Of a DNA stretch of 64,000 bases, positions 16,185 to 24,626 are shown piece by piece. The stretch spans positions 1 to 64,000 of the forward strand of contig NZ_BAABKD010000001.1 of assembly GCF_039543645.1 (NCBI RefSeq), written 5' to 3'. Both the position numbers and the translations under genes were made by a program. The DNA is from Paenalcaligenes hermetiae. GTDB taxonomy: Bacteria > Pseudomonadota > Gammaproteobacteria > Burkholderiales > Burkholderiaceae_B. Position 1 is the stretch's first letter. The number at the start of each line of letters is the position of its first letter. The notes under the pieces were generated by a model. It made no database searches. It was given only the letters and a program-made list of their open reading frames with translations, and was not told where the DNA came from.

Positions 16185-17564
16185 ATGAACCAAACCGCCC
16201 CTAGCATTCGTTATTTTCAAGAGCTAAAGGCATCCATTCAGTTAGGATCGCCTCTTATTTTAACCAACTTAGCCCAAGTTGCTCTATTAACAACAAATTT
16301 AATTTTTATTGGGCGTCTAGGTAAAACAGAACTTGCTGCAGGCTCTCTATCAGCAAGTCTATACCATGCCTTTATGATTTTTAGTTTAGGCTTGGTTTCT
16401 GCCACCATCCCTATGCTGGCTACCACTATTGGTAAAAAACGCAGTAATGTGCGTGAGGTACAGCAGATTATCCGCCATGGCTTTTTGACAGCAGCATTAA
16501 TTTGTATCCCTTTTTGGCTCGCTCTTTGGCATGCCGATACGCTTTGGACAGCACTAGGCCAGAATCCAGATACGATTGAAAAAGCGATTCAATATGTGCG
16601 CATGGTGCAGTGGTCGTTATTCCCTTATTTAGGTTATATCGTAATACGCTCCTTTTTTGCTGCTTTAGAAAAGCCAATATGGACGCTGATTATTGCTATA
16701 GGTGGTATTTTTGCCAATGCGTTTTTTGCGTGGCTATTTATTTTTGGAAACTGGGGAATGCCTACATTAGGCATTGCAGGTGCTGGCCTAGCAACCACCC
16801 TGACCAATATCCTGATGTTTGTTGGCATGCTGGTATTAGTATTTAAGCACCCTCTGTTTCATCGCTATCAAATTTTTATGCATTTCTGGCAATGGAATTT
16901 AACTCGTCTGCTTAACATGTGGAAGCTAGGAATTCCTATTGCCATTACTTTTACGCTAGAAACATTGGTATTTTACGCTGCCGTCTTGATGATGGGGCGC
17001 ATTGGTGACACCTCGCTTGCTGCCCATGCCATTGCCATGCAAATTAGCTCCGTTACATATATGATCCCCTTAGGGTTTGGACAAGTAGCTACTATTCGTG
17101 TGGGTTTAGCAATGGGGCGCGCTCACCCAAAAGATGCCGTACAAGCAGGCTGGGTGGCTTACACACTAGGGGTAGGCTTTATGGCCATTGCGGCAGCGGT
17201 GATGTGGTGGCAACCCGAATGGCTGATTCACTTTTTTATTGATGTCTCTGCACCGGAAAACCGCGCCGTTATCATTACAGCAGTGCAGTTCTTGTTTTTT
17301 GCTGCGCTATTCCAACTGGCTGATGGTGCCCAAGCCGTTGCGGCAGGTATGCTCAGGGGCTTGTATGATACTCGCACACCCATGTTGCTCGCATTAATTG
17401 GTTATTGGGTTTTAGGCGTCCCTATTGGTGCTTTTCTAGCCTTTGGGGTCGGTCTAGAGGGGACGGGGATTTGGATTGGTTTTGTCACTGGACTGAGTGT
17501 TGTCGCGCTATTGCTAACCCTACGCTGGTGGCGCCATGGACAACGTCTTTTAGAGCGGGGTTAA
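16185..17564 (+). CDS. MATE-family efflux transporter
   Basis: This protein of about 459 residues has twelve predicted membrane helices in two MATE halves (split near residue 235). The N-terminal GSPLILTNLAQVALLTTNLIF and the second-half GIPIAITFTLETLVFYAAVLM are typical. MATE proteins export cationic drugs or metabolites using Na+ or H+ gradients. I choose the ATG at 16185 over a GTG four codons earlier. It stands alone, so no substrate is implied by neighbours. Confidence 0.9.
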   Translation: MNQTAPSIRYFQELKASIQLGSPLILTNLAQVALLTTNLIFIGRLGKTELAAGSLSASLYHAFMIFSLGLVSATIPMLATTIGKKRSNVREVQQIIRHGFLTAALICIPFWLALWHADTLWTALGQNPDTIEKAIQYVRMVQWSLFPYLGYIVIRSFFAALEKPIWTLIIAIGGIFANAFFAWLFIFGNWGMPTLGIAGAGLATTLTNILMFVGMLVLVFKHPLFHRYQIFMHFWQWNLTRLLNMWKLGIPIAITFTLETLVFYAAVLMMGRIGDTSLAAHAIAMQISSVTYMIPLGFGQVATIRVGLAMGRAHPKDAVQAGWVAYTLGVGFMAIAAAVMWWQPEWLIHFFIDVSAPENRAVIITAVQFLFFAALFQLADGAQAVAAGMLRGLYDTRTPMLLALIGYWVLGVPIGAFLAFGVGLEGTGIWIGFVTGLSVVALLLTLRWWRHGQRLLERG

Positions 17565-17569
17565 CCAAG

Positions 17570-17596
17570 CCAGAGGACGAATAGCTCGTCCTCTGG
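17570..17596. terminator. Hairpin between the convergent MATE and ddh genes
   Basis: A perfect 11-base-pair stem (CCAGAGGACGA/TCGTCCTCTGG) with a five-base loop. No U-run follows on either strand, so it may act as a bidirectional barrier rather than a classical terminator. Confidence 0.6.
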
Positions 17597-17609
17597 ACCA
17601 CGGATATTA

Positions 17610-18596
17610 TTAAAGTAAGGCTTTGCGTAAATCGGCAGGCGACTTCGGGGACAACAAGCCTGGTGCAATATCAAATACCGTTTTGGCTCCATACTGCTGC
17701 TGTTGCGCTAAGCGATAAGCTGCACGCGCATACGCCACCAATACACTGGAAGTAAACTCAGGATTACTGCCCAAGTTTAGCGCATATTCTACGGTTTGCT
17801 TCGTGTGCGTAGCAGAGTGGCCGCTACGAATCACAAACCCTCCGTGCGGCATCGCACTATGGTTACGTTCCAATTCTTCCATCGTAATAAAATGTACGGT
17901 GGTATCGTAATCAGCAAAATAGTTCGGCATGGTTACGATGGCTTCTTTCACCTGATCCGCATCCGCCCCCTCTTCGAGCACCACAAAGCACTCGCGGCGA
18001 TGTTTTTCTCGGGTACTCAGTTCTGGCATCTCGCCATTACGCACACGATTTACTGCCTCTTCAATAGGAAGCGTGTACTGAACCCCTGCTTTAACACCAT
18101 CGACGCGGCGCACGGCGTCCGAATGCCCTTGGCTTAGTCCTTTGCCCCAAAAGGTATACGTTTGTCCTTCGGGTAATACACACTCACCCATTAATCGATT
18201 AATAGAAAACAAGCCCGGATCCCAACCCACCGCAATAATATTCGTGTGCTGAGTCTGCTGCGCTACGGCATCTACTGCTGCGAAATAATCTGGAATAGCG
18301 GCATGGGTATCAAAACTATCAACCGTGTTAAACCATTGTGCCAAGTGTGGGCCTTGGTGTGGCAAATCATCCTTGGATCCACCGCATAAGATCAATACGT
18401 CGATTGTCTCTTTGTGCTGCTCTATCGTATCCAGGGCATACACGGGAATCCCTGCCGTTTGCAAGCTTAGGCTTGCTGGGTCGCGACGACTAAATACAGC
18501 GACTAACTCCATGTCCGGGTTTTGACTCAAGGCCAGCTCTACCCCTTTGCCTAAGTTACCGTAACCAGCAATACCGATACGAATTTTTGCGTTCAT
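17610..18596 (-). CDS. ddh: meso-Diaminopimelate D-dehydrogenase
   Basis: Ddh makes meso-diaminopimelate in one NADPH-dependent step from tetrahydrodipicolinate, bypassing the usual acylated intermediates of lysine and peptidoglycan synthesis. The N-terminal Rossmann motif IGIAGYGNLGKGVE and the VAVFSRRDP stretch match the family. GWDPGLFSINRLMGE and TFWGKGLSQGHSDAVRRVDGV match the substrate-binding region. I use the ATG at 18596 (328 residues) because AAAGGAAAGG lies just before it; an upstream start adds six residues. The LeuE-type exporter gene lies on the same strand just upstream, 32 bases away. Confidence 0.92.
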   Translation of the reverse strand: MNAKIRIGIAGYGNLGKGVELALSQNPDMELVAVFSRRDPASLSLQTAGIPVYALDTIEQHKETIDVLILCGGSKDDLPHQGPHLAQWFNTVDSFDTHAAIPDYFAAVDAVAQQTQHTNIIAVGWDPGLFSINRLMGECVLPEGQTYTFWGKGLSQGHSDAVRRVDGVKAGVQYTLPIEEAVNRVRNGEMPELSTREKHRRECFVVLEEGADADQVKEAIVTMPNYFADYDTTVHFITMEELERNHSAMPHGGFVIRSGHSATHTKQTVEYALNLGSNPEFTSSVLVAYARAAYRLAQQQQYGAKTVFDIAPGLLSPKSPADLRKALL

Positions 18597-18628
18597 TACC
18601 TTTCCTTTACGCATAAATGATTGAGTCT

Positions 18629-19285
18629 TTAGGCTACACCAAAAGCCATCCGAACCGCAAAAGCAATAAATAATAAGGCTACCGCCGCATTGGCCAAAGC
18701 AGAAAGACGGCGATGTTTTCTAAAACCTGCCGCCAAGTGTGTACCACCAAAGATCAAAATAGATAAATAGGCTACGCTAAATAGCTGCAAAAAAAGGCCA
18801 AGCACCATAAAAGCGAGCCACGGATGACCTTGTGTTGGATCAACAAACTGTACAAAAAAAGACAATAAAAATAAAATCGCTTTCGGGTTTAATAGGCTTA
18901 AAACCATCGCTTTAGTAAAGTAGCTCTGCTGGCTTACACTTTGCTCTAGAGTCTGTGTAGGAGGATTTTCCTGCTCAGGTTTGGGGTGAACCAACGCCCA
19001 AAGCATACGTGCCCCTAGGTAGAACAAATACCCCGCTCCTAAAGCACGCAAACCATAAAATAAGATAGGCATGGCTTGGAGCAAGGTGCCTGCTCCTGCT
19101 GCTGTCAACGCAATTAAGATGGTGTCACCAACCCAAATCCCCACCGCCGCCTGATAACCCACTTTAATCCCACGGGCGGCAGCGCTGGCCAATACAAAAA
19201 GTGAATTTGGCCCAGGCAACACAATGACAAATAAAGCACCAAGCAAATACGTGCCTAGATTAATGACTCCTACGCTTTCAAACAC
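18629..19285 (-). CDS. leuE: LysE-superfamily amino-acid exporter, LeuE-like
   Basis: A 218-residue membrane protein of the LysE/RhtB superfamily. The N-terminus GVINLGTYLLGALFVIVLPG with PGPNSLFVL is the family signature, and it resembles LeuE more than LysE. ALILSLxNPKAILF-type sequence recurs as VLSLLNPKAILFLLSFFVQF. I prefer the GTG at 19285, with AAGGGG five bases upstream, over a TTG five codons earlier; the protein then begins as LeuE does. Being in one unit with ddh, it might export lysine or a related amino acid. That is inference. Confidence 0.85.
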   Translation of the reverse strand: MFESVGVINLGTYLLGALFVIVLPGPNSLFVLASAAARGIKVGYQAAVGIWVGDTILIALTAAGAGTLLQAMPILFYGLRALGAGYLFYLGARMLWALVHPKPEQENPPTQTLEQSVSQQSYFTKAMVLSLLNPKAILFLLSFFVQFVDPTQGHPWLAFMVLGLFLQLFSVAYLSILIFGGTHLAAGFRKHRRLSALANAAVALLFIAFAVRMAFGVA

Positions 19286-19355
19286 AGAATCCCCTTGCAA
19301 AAGAAGCAGTATAAAGCGGAAACTGTGTCAAAATCTATCCTCCTGAATCAACATA

Positions 19356-19387
19356 AAAAAACCCACCTATGTGTAGGTGGGTTTTAA
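19356..19387 (-). terminator. Intrinsic terminator of ahpF
   Basis: On the minus strand a stem of at least nine base pairs (ACCCACCTA/TAGGTGGGT) with a four-base loop is followed by seven Ts. It ends the ahpCF unit. Confidence 0.9.
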
Positions 19388-19401
19388 GATGGAATAGGTA
19401 G

Positions 19402-20958
19402 TTAGTCTTCTACAGAGGTGCGAATGAGATAATCAAAAGCACTTAACGCAGCCGTAGCACCCTGACCTGCCGCAATAATAATTTGCTTATACGGCACCGT
19501 AGTGGCATCCCCGGCAGCAAATACGCCAGGCACAGAGGTTTGACCACGCTCATCGATTTCAATTTCACCGTACTTCGTGCGCTTTACCACATCACCCAGC
19601 CACTCATTGTTCGGTACTAAACCAATCTGAACAAAAATCCCATCAAGAGCAATTTCATGAGATTCATCTGTATTACGATCGGTATAGCGTAATGCAGTAA
19701 CCTTAGAACCATCACCTATTACTTCTGTGGTTTGCGCCATTTTAATCACTGTTACATTAGGTAGGCTGGTTAGCTTACGCTGCAACACGTCATCCGCGCG
19801 CAAAGCATCCCCAAACTCAAGTAAGGTAACATGGTTCACAATACCGGCCAAATCAATAGCCGCCTCTACTCCAGAGTTACCACCACCAATCACCGCCACA
19901 TCTTTCCCTTTATAAAGCGGACCATCACAGTGAGGGCAGTAAGCCACGCCTTTATTACGGTATTCGGCCTCGCCCGGAACACCAAGCTCACGCCAGCGCG
20001 CACCGGTAGCCAAAATCAATGATTTGGTTTTAAGTGTGGCACCATTGGCTAGTTTTAGCTGAATCTGCTTGCCCGGAATTAGCTCCTCGGCACGCTGCAC
20101 ATTCATAATATCCACATCATAATCACGTACATGCGCCTCAAGCGCTGCTGCAAAAGCGGGACCCTCTGTGTGCTGAACAGAAATATAGTTTTCGATGGAC
20201 ATGGTATCTAGCACCTGCCCCCCAAACCGTTCCGCGACCACGCCAGTGCGAATTCCTTTACGTGCAGCATAAATCGCCGCTGCTGCTCCAGCAGGACCGC
20301 CCCCCACTACCAACACATCAAAGGGCGCTTTATCATTAAGGGCAGCAATTTGCTCTTCGCTATCGCCGGCACCTAATTTAGCGAGCAGCTCCTCTGCGTT
20401 CGCACGGCCATAATGGAATTCTTCACCATTTAAAAATACGGCGGGTACTGACATCACCTCGCGCTCTTTGACCTCGTCTTGGAACAAGGCACCATCAATA
20501 GAAATGTGCTTGATACGAGGGTTAAGCACGGCCATTGCATTTAGTGCTTGCACCACATCTGGGCAGTTTTGGCAGCTCAAAGAGAAATAGGTTTCAAATA
20601 CAAACTCACCCTCTAAGCTACGAATCTGATTCGCAACGGCTTCATCCATTTTGATGGGGTGCCCACCCACCTGCAATAACGCCAATACCAAAGAGGTAAA
20701 CTCATGCCCCAATGGAATCCCCGCAAACGCCACCGCCACATCGCTGTCTACACGCTGAATGGTAAAAGAAGGTTTGCGTGCATTATCGCCCTGTAGATTC
20801 ACGCTGATTTTCTCTGGGCTAAGCGCGGCAATCTCCTGCAAAAGCTCGCGTAGTTCTTCGGATTTAGCGCCCTCATCGAGTGACGCAATAAGCTCGATTG
20901 GTTGCGTGATATTTTCTAAGTACGCTTTAAGCTGTGTTTTTAAACCTGCATCTAACAT
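19402..20958 (-). CDS. ahpF: Alkyl hydroperoxide reductase subunit F
   Basis: AhpF is the NADH-dependent flavoprotein that re-reduces AhpC. From the ATG at 20958 (AAGGAAG upstream) it has 518 residues. An N-terminal double thioredoxin-like domain carries the CxxC in SLSCQNCPDVVQ. FAD and NADH domains follow, with GGGPAGAAAA and a second CxxC in YCPHCDGPLYKG. An in-frame upstream start would add 25 unconserved residues. It follows ahpC beyond an attenuating terminator. Confidence 0.96.
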   Translation of the reverse strand: MLDAGLKTQLKAYLENITQPIELIASLDEGAKSEELRELLQEIAALSPEKISVNLQGDNARKPSFTIQRVDSDVAVAFAGIPLGHEFTSLVLALLQVGGHPIKMDEAVANQIRSLEGEFVFETYFSLSCQNCPDVVQALNAMAVLNPRIKHISIDGALFQDEVKEREVMSVPAVFLNGEEFHYGRANAEELLAKLGAGDSEEQIAALNDKAPFDVLVVGGGPAGAAAAIYAARKGIRTGVVAERFGGQVLDTMSIENYISVQHTEGPAFAAALEAHVRDYDVDIMNVQRAEELIPGKQIQLKLANGATLKTKSLILATGARWRELGVPGEAEYRNKGVAYCPHCDGPLYKGKDVAVIGGGNSGVEAAIDLAGIVNHVTLLEFGDALRADDVLQRKLTSLPNVTVIKMAQTTEVIGDGSKVTALRYTDRNTDESHEIALDGIFVQIGLVPNNEWLGDVVKRTKYGEIEIDERGQTSVPGVFAAGDATTVPYKQIIIAAGQGATAALSAFDYLIRTSVED

Positions 20959-21012
20959 AATGATGGCTTCCTTTTTGATTGATATAGGGTGGATTTGGGC
21001 GTTTTTAGGGTC

Positions 21013-21042
21013 AAAAAAAGCGCCCGCATGCAACGGGCGCTT
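21013..21042 (-). terminator. Terminator between ahpC and ahpF
   Basis: On the minus strand AAGCGCCCG and CGGGCGCTT form a nine-base-pair stem followed by a run of Ts. Partial read-through would explain higher AhpC than AhpF levels, as is usual for this pair. Confidence 0.85.
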
Positions 21043-21076
21043 GTGAGCAACCTAGATTGCTACAGGGAGAACCCGC

Positions 21077-21640
21077 TTAGATTTTGCCAACAAGATCCAA
21101 GGAAGGAGCTAGGGTTTTCGCACCCTCTTCCCATTTAGCAGGACATACCTCGTTGGGGTTTTTAGCGATGTACTGAGCTGCTTTGACTTTACGTAGTAGC
21201 TCTTTAGCATCACGACCAATACCGTTATCGTGAACTTCCATGGTCTTGATCTGACCCTCGGGGTTAACGATGAAAGTACCGCGTAAGGCAACACCTTCCT
21301 CTTCGATTAACACTTGGAAGTTGCGGGACAACTGATGTGTTGGGTCAGCTAGCATGGGGTATTTCACCTTGCCGATGGCCTCGGAGGTGTCATGCCATGC
21401 TTTGTGGCAGAAGTGTGTATCGGTAGATACAGAGAAGATTTCTACGCCTAGTTTCTGGAACTCTTCGTAGTGATCAGCCAAGTCTTCTAGCTCTGTAGGA
21501 CATACAAAAGTAAAGTCAGCTGGGTAGAAAACGAAAACAGACCATTTACCGGCAATGCTTTCGTTGGTGTACTCTTTGAACTCACCATTGTGGTAAGCCA
21601 TCGCTTTAAAAGGTAGGATCTGTGTATTAATCAAAGACAT
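21077..21640 (-). CDS. ahpC: Alkyl hydroperoxide reductase subunit C (peroxiredoxin)
   Basis: AhpC reduces H2O2 and organic peroxides. The 187-residue protein has the peroxidatic Cys47 in DFTFVCPTE and the resolving Cys165 in NEVCPAKWEEG, so it is a typical two-cysteine peroxiredoxin. GGGAGAT precedes the ATG. An OxyR-type site and a good sigma70 promoter lie directly upstream. Confidence 0.98.
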   Translation of the reverse strand: MSLINTQILPFKAMAYHNGEFKEYTNESIAGKWSVFVFYPADFTFVCPTELEDLADHYEEFQKLGVEIFSVSTDTHFCHKAWHDTSEAIGKVKYPMLADPTHQLSRNFQVLIEEEGVALRGTFIVNPEGQIKTMEVHDNGIGRDAKELLRKVKAAQYIAKNPNEVCPAKWEEGAKTLAPSLDLVGKI

Positions 21641-21681
21641 CGTTGTTATCTCCCGTTGTGGTTAATAGTGACAGTGATTTC

Positions 21682-21747
21682 ATTATAGGATTTCACTATC
21701 GATTTGTGAAATTGATTAAATTTATTGATGCGATAGCTTTTAACTAT
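21682..21747 (-). promoter_or_regulatory. OxyR-dependent promoter of ahpC
   Basis: On the minus strand, ATAG-N7-CTAT-N7-ATAA-N7-CAAT runs from 21747 to 21711, the four-part ATAG spacing that reduced or oxidised OxyR dimers read. It abuts the -35 (TTCACA, 21710-21705), with a perfect TATAAT at 21687-21682 and a 17-base spacer. This placement is that of OxyR-activated promoters. Confidence 0.85.
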
Positions 21748-21789
21748 AAGCCAGACCAACAAAAGTAATCCACAAACAAATAGGGTAAC

Positions 21790-21815
21790 AGGGCTTTATG
21801 ACAAAATAAAGCCCT
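21790..21815. terminator. Hairpin downstream of ackA
   Basis: AGGGCTTTA and TAAAGCCCT form a nine-base-pair stem with an eight-base loop. It is a plausible terminator for ackA on the minus strand, although the U-run is absent. Confidence 0.5.
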
Positions 21816-21870
21816 TGGATTTAACCGCCAGCATTCCGATATATTGCTCGAATAAAACATCAAAACGGGA

Positions 21871-23085
21871 TTAGATCGATTGCTGATGGAGCGCATAGTG
21901 GCGCAATGCCTCGCGCGCAATAACAAGCTCTTCGTTAGTCGGAATCACCCATACGGAGATATGGCTATCTGGGGTAGAAATTTTTTGGGCACCTTGGGCA
22001 TTGAGCTCAGGGTCAATTTTTACCCCAAGCCATGCCAAATGCTCGCAAATACGAGCCCGAATCTCTGGACTGTGCTCGCCCACCCCAGCGGTAAATACAA
22101 TCCCATCAGCGCCCTGTGTGGGTACGCATAGACCCGCTAAGCTTTCTGCCGTACGGAAACAATAATAATCTACAGCCAGCTTCGCTTGTGGATCCTCGCT
22201 GGCTAATAAAGTGCGCATATCGCCACTGATTCCAGACAAGCCTTTCATGCCCGACTGATTATAGAGTAAGTCCTGGATCTCATCGGCATCTTTTTTACGC
22301 TGCTGCATCCACCATAGAACGACCCCTGCGTCTAAACGCCCAGGTCGAGTGCTCATAGGCAACCCATCTAAAGCAGTAAAACCCATGGTACTTACCACAC
22401 TTTTACCGTCTTGGATCATACAAGCCGATGAGCCGGAGCCCAAGTGCGCAACAATCACACGCCCTTTATGTAGATCGGGCAAGTGTTGTGCCATGTAATC
22501 TGAAATATACTGATAAGACAAACCATGGAAGCCATAACGTCTTACGCCTTGTTCGTAATAACGCTTGGGTAACGCATAATAGTTATAAAGCTCATCCTGG
22601 TGACAATGAAAAGCCGTATCGACACACGCTACCTGCAAAATCTGTGGCCAATACTCTCGGATAACACGCACTGGCGCTAAATTATTATGCTGATGTAATG
22701 GTGCCAAAGGAGCCAAAGCATCTAAATAATCCAGCACCTCGTCGGTAATAATGGCGCTATCATCCATATCGGCGCCACCATGTACAATACGATGCCCTAC
22801 AGCAATCGCCGGCTTATCCATTCTAAAAGTTAACCAGTTAGCTAATAATTCTTGTGCAGCTTGTAGATCTTTGGTTTCTTCAAAAGCCGTAGCACGGTCC
22901 TCGAGGATCTGCCCCAAAGCCCCTTTGACTTTAAAATGCGCTATCTCTGTACCAATGCCAGAAACTTGCCCCCCATACAAGAAGCTAAGGTCATTAACAT
23001 CGAGGGTGCCGGATTCGGGAATCTGGTAGACATTAAATTTTAAGCTTGAGCTACCCGCGTTAATTACAATTAATTTTTCGCTCAT
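21871..23085 (-). CDS. ackA: Acetate kinase
   Basis: AckA interconverts acetyl phosphate plus ADP with acetate plus ATP. The 404-residue protein has the ASKHA-fold start INAGSSSLKFNVYQ, the GHRIVHGGADM motif, AHLGSGSSACMIQDGKSVVS and the second phosphate loop FTAGVGEHSPEIR. The start codon is one base after the stop of the upstream phosphotransacetylase gene, so the two are coupled. Confidence 0.95.
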   Translation of the reverse strand: MSEKLIVINAGSSSLKFNVYQIPESGTLDVNDLSFLYGGQVSGIGTEIAHFKVKGALGQILEDRATAFEETKDLQAAQELLANWLTFRMDKPAIAVGHRIVHGGADMDDSAIITDEVLDYLDALAPLAPLHQHNNLAPVRVIREYWPQILQVACVDTAFHCHQDELYNYYALPKRYYEQGVRRYGFHGLSYQYISDYMAQHLPDLHKGRVIVAHLGSGSSACMIQDGKSVVSTMGFTALDGLPMSTRPGRLDAGVVLWWMQQRKKDADEIQDLLYNQSGMKGLSGISGDMRTLLASEDPQAKLAVDYYCFRTAESLAGLCVPTQGADGIVFTAGVGEHSPEIRARICEHLAWLGVKIDPELNAQGAQKISTPDSHISVWVIPTNEELVIAREALRHYALHQQSI

Positions 23086-23086
23086 G

Positions 23087-24043
23087 TTAGGATCCTGTGG
23101 CTGCAGTCAGTTGTTTTTTCATAAGTGCATCGGCATATACCGCTGCCACAGCGCATGAAGCCAAACGCGCATTGGCGGAGTCTGCACGACTAGTTAGTAT
23201 AATGGGTACGCGCGCGCCCAAAACGATCCCTGCGGCTTCGGCACCTGATAAAAACGTTAAGTTTTTAGCTAACATGTTTCCAGCCTCTAAGTCGGGAGCC
23301 ACAAGAATCTGCGCACGTCCCGCGACCTCTGAGGTAATGCCCTTGATACGTGCCGCTTCTGGGCTAATCGCATTATCCATTGCTAGTGGTCCATCAATAA
23401 TGACATCCGTAATCTGACCCCGATCAGCCATCTTGCATAGCGCAGCGGCCTCTAGGGTACTAGGAATTTTTTCTGTGACTGATTCCACCGCTGACAAAAT
23501 CGCTACGCGTGGTATACCTAGTCCAAGAGCCACATGCAAATCAGCGGCATTTTGTACGATGTCCACTTTAGTAGCTAGATTAGGACGAATGTTGATTGCA
23601 GCATCGGTAATAAACAGCAACTCATCATAACTAGGCACGTCCATGATAAATACATGGCTAACACGACGCTCGGTGCGCAACCCTTTGCCTTCAACTGTCA
23701 TCACAGCATGCATCAACTCATCTGTATGCAAGCTCCCTTTCATGAGCAACTGTGCCTGCCCCTGCAAAACCTGTAATACAGCGGTTTCAGCAGAAGCATG
23801 GCTGTGAGGCGTATCAATAATTTGAATGCCAGACAAATTGAACTGATGAGCATTTGCCACACCCTCAATGCGCGCTTTAGGCCCAACTAAAGTAGGAGTA
23901 AATAAACCACGCTGCGCAGCGTCTATAGCGCAACCTAATGACACTTCATCACAAGGATGAGCCACAGCACATACTCGCCGAGGCTGCAACTGCTGCGCGC
24001 GCTCAATTAATTTAGCGAAAGAAGTAGAAGTTTGATACACCAT
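23087..24043 (-). CDS. pta: Phosphate acetyl/butyryltransferase
   Basis: This 318-residue protein of the PTA/PTB family makes acyl phosphate from acyl-CoA and feeds AckA, the next gene. It is the short form without the DRTGG regulatory domains of enterobacterial Pta. LLMKGSLHTDELMHAV, ITDVIIDGPLAMDNAIS and ILVAPDLEAGNMLAKNLTFL are characteristic. The short form covers both acetyl- and butyryl-specific enzymes; acetyl is favoured by the ackA partner. AAGGAGT precedes the ATG. Confidence 0.9.
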   Translation of the reverse strand: MVYQTSTSFAKLIERAQQLQPRRVCAVAHPCDEVSLGCAIDAAQRGLFTPTLVGPKARIEGVANAHQFNLSGIQIIDTPHSHASAETAVLQVLQGQAQLLMKGSLHTDELMHAVMTVEGKGLRTERRVSHVFIMDVPSYDELLFITDAAINIRPNLATKVDIVQNAADLHVALGLGIPRVAILSAVESVTEKIPSTLEAAALCKMADRGQITDVIIDGPLAMDNAISPEAARIKGITSEVAGRAQILVAPDLEAGNMLAKNLTFLSGAEAAGIVLGARVPIILTSRADSANARLASCAVAAVYADALMKKQLTAATGS

Positions 24044-24165
24044 GACTCCTTATAAAACGTTAGGTAAGGATTGCGACTGATTACAGTCTAAGACCTGCAT
24101 CACTACATGGCTATGACCCATATCACTTTACACTAAGTTAAAATAAAAATTGTCGTACTCGCCCC

Positions 24166-24194
24166 CTTGAAATAACAAAACTCGCCCTTATAAT
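24166..24194 (+). promoter_or_regulatory. groES promoter, sigma70 and heat-shock-like
   Basis: TTGAAA (24167-24172) and TATAAT (24189-24194) form a sigma70 promoter with a 16-base spacer. The same sequence reads as CCCCTTGAAA with a CCCTTAT block (24185-24191) 12 bases on, close to the sigma32 consensus. Confidence 0.7.
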
Positions 24195-24220
24195 TAGCAC
24201 TCAGAGGGTGAGAGTGCTAA
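24194..24220 (+). promoter_or_regulatory. CIRCE operator (HrcA site)
   Basis: TTAGCACTC-N9-GAGTGCTAA is an exact match to the CIRCE inverted repeat. It starts inside the -10 box, so HrcA would block initiation. hrcA is not in the window. Confidence 0.97.
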
Positions 24221-24289
24221 CACTCCCCTATTAACCAAACAAAAAACATGAAATTTTGACCAACTTGTTTTTGAACAGGAGTTCATCTT

Positions 24290-24577
24290 ATGAAATTGCG
24301 TCCTTTAGGCGACCGCGTGATCGTCAAGCGTTTGGACAACGAGCGTCAAACCGCTTCCGGTATTGTCATTCCTGAAAGCGCTACCGAAAAACCTGATCAA
24401 GGTACTGTTGTAGCGGTTGGCCCAGGCAAACGCGCCGATGACGGCACCGTTCATCCTCTAGACCTCAAAGTTGGCGATAAAGTATTGTTCGGCAAATATG
24501 CCGGTCAGAGCGTCAAAGTAGACGGCGAAGAGGTTCTCGTGATTCGCGAAGACGAAGTTCTTGCTGTATTCGAGTAA
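24290..24577 (+). CDS. groES: Co-chaperonin GroES
   Basis: GroES caps the GroEL chamber. It has 95 residues and begins MKLRPLGDRVIVKRLDNE, with the mobile loop at ASGIVIPESATEKP and the ending GEEVLVIREDEVLAVFE. An AACAGGAG site precedes the ATG. It is transcribed with groEL from the CIRCE-controlled promoter. Confidence 0.99.
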   Translation: MKLRPLGDRVIVKRLDNERQTASGIVIPESATEKPDQGTVVAVGPGKRADDGTVHPLDLKVGDKVLFGKYAGQSVKVDGEEVLVIREDEVLAVFE

Positions 24578-24626
24578 TCCCATCTATCTCCCACATTAAC
24601 GCTACTGAATAAAGGAATTACATATC

